The notes beneath the pieces were generated by a model, which searched no databases, was not told the origin of the DNA, and was given only the letters and a program-made list of their open reading frames with translations. 64,000 nucleotides of DNA from Desulfonatronum lacustre DSM 10312 (GTDB lineage Bacteria > Desulfobacterota > Desulfovibrionia > Desulfovibrionales > Desulfonatronaceae), in the NCBI RefSeq assembly GCF_000519265.1, contig NZ_KI912608.1, positions 1,669,582 to 1,733,581 of the forward strand, given 5' to 3'. The position numbers were made by a program, and so were the translations under genes. This document shows positions 63,129 through 64,000 of this stretch, piece after piece (the first letter of the stretch is position 1; every line of letters begins with the position of its first letter).

Positions 63129-64000
63129 CTAGATCAGACCGGGCAAAAACGTGGTCAGAGCGGGAAAGGCCAGCAGAATGGCGATGCAGACGATCAACGC
63201 GGCCAAAAACGGCCAGATCCCCTTAAAGATGGTTTCCAGCGGGACGTCTGCGGCGATTCCCTTGACGATATAGACGTTCATGCCCACAGGGGGCGTGATC
63301 ACCCCCATGGCCACGACCAAAACCATGATCACCCCGAACCAGATCGGATCATATCCCAAGACATTGACTACCACGGGGTAAAAGATGGGAATGGTCAACA
63401 AGACCAAGGCCAGGGCGTCGATGAAGAATCCCAGAACAAGGTAGATCAACAGGATCAGGGCCATGACCACGTAGGCCGGCAAATCCAACTGCCCGGCCCA
63501 GGACGCCAGCTCGAAGGGAACGCGGCTCACGGCCATGAACCGCCCGAAAATCACCGCCCCGGCCACCAGAAGCATGATCATGGCCGTGGTCCGGGTGGAG
63601 TCGGCCAGGGCGCGCTTCAATCCTTCCCAGCGCAACTTGCCCTGGACCAGGGTCAGAAAAAACACACCGGCCGCCCCCACGGCTCCGGCCTCGGTGGGGG
63701 TGAACCATCCGGCGAAGAGACCGCCCAGGGACAAGGAAAAGATAACGAATACTTCCCAGATTCCGCCCTTCAACGCCGCGAAGCGATCCTTCCAGCTGAA
63801 CACCGGTCCGGGAGGACCGAGCCGGGGATTGCGCCGAGCCATGAGGAAAATGGTGGCCATGTAGAGAAACATCAACAAAAATCCAGGGATGATCCCGGCC
63901 ATGAACAGCTTGCCGATGGATTGCTCCGTGGCCATGCCGTAGACGATGAAGATCACGCTGGGCGGAAACAGGACTCCCAACGCCCCTCCGGCGGCCACGC
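63129..64000 (-). CDS. TRAP transporter large permease subunit (DctM), 5' end outside window
   Basis: About 290 residues of the C-terminal part are visible; the frame is open to the right edge. They are mostly hydrophobic with several membrane helices and DctM motifs GALGVLFPPSVIFIVYG, GWFTPTEAGAVGAAG and MGVITPPVGMNVYIVKG. TRAP large permeases use the sodium gradient with a periplasmic binding protein (DctP) and small permease (DctQ) to import carboxylates; those genes would lie beyond the window. About 180 bp downstream (62949-63128) hold no recognised feature. Confidence 0.93.
   Translation of the reverse strand, partial: VAAGGALGVLFPPSVIFIVYGMATEQSIGKLFMAGIIPGFLLMFLYMATIFLMARRNPRLGPPGPVFSWKDRFAALKGGIWEVFVIFSLSLGGLFAGWFTPTEAGAVGAAGVFFLTLVQGKLRWEGLKRALADSTRTTAMIMLLVAGAVIFGRFMAVSRVPFELASWAGQLDLPAYVVMALILLIYLVLGFFIDALALVLLTIPIFYPVVVNVLGYDPIWFGVIMVLVVAMGVITPPVGMNVYIVKGIAADVPLETIFKGIWPFLAALIVCIAILLAFPALTTFLPGLI

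Overview
The window is a GC-rich, gene-dense bacterial chromosome segment. The gene set points to an anaerobic, motile deltaproteobacterium of the Desulfovibrionales/Desulfonatronum type: formate-dehydrogenase maturation genes (mobA, fdhE), an H-NOX chemoreceptor, pyruvoyl-dependent arginine decarboxylase, very many hybrid kinases, a CheZ phosphatase and a TRAP carboxylate transporter. This placement is inferred from gene content only; there is no rRNA in the window.

Layout. Positions 1-2579 (minus strand) hold the start of a DUF318/ArsP-type permease, its ArsR/SmtB regulator with a perfect operator palindrome, and a fused pabB-pabC gene. Positions 2676-24357, all minus strand, form a roughly 21 kb signalling block read right to left: an MCP with a C-terminal H-NOX domain, a soluble coiled-coil protein ending in repeated VELF motifs, a STAS protein, CheY, CheA, a soluble hybrid kinase, a large membrane hybrid kinase with HPt, a lone receiver, a PotD-like lipoprotein, two Cache-sensor kinases and two receiver-kinases. 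Many junctions overlap by ATGA or TAATG, so much of it is translationally coupled. The window shows no CheR, CheB or CheW.

Positions 24575-34202 carry nadD, proA, a flavin-binding-fold protein, a second MCP, acs, a LytTR regulator with a degenerate receiver, mobA, fdhE and tRNA-Val(GAC). Positions 34377-43001 hold the classical thrS-infC-rpmI-rplT-pheS-pheT-merR string (infC starting at ATT), a four-helix membrane protein and a LUD-domain protein. Positions 43287-48877 form a c-di-GMP-flavoured module: two EAL-like/HDOD paralogues around a PilZ protein, then a receiver-PAS-kinase. Positions 48892-58442 combine polyamine-type genes (pyruvoyl arginine decarboxylase, two deoxyhypusine-synthase-like proteins, an FAD oxidoreductase) with argS, fabD, rsmG, a SPOR protein and a MliC-like lipoprotein. 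Positions 58787-64000 hold a UbiD decarboxylase, an AT-rich HEPN/MNT pair, cheZ, an SH3 membrane protein and a partial TRAP permease.

The least explained signal is a family of at least eight intergenic imperfect palindromes, whose arms are tandem hexanucleotides of the GAAATC/GATTTC type around a conserved loop. They fall into three sequence subfamilies and none lies in a gene. A related-looking octanucleotide element (TGGRATRY arms) is inserted in frame in the receiver domain of the large hybrid kinase. Several other REP-like palindromes are also present.
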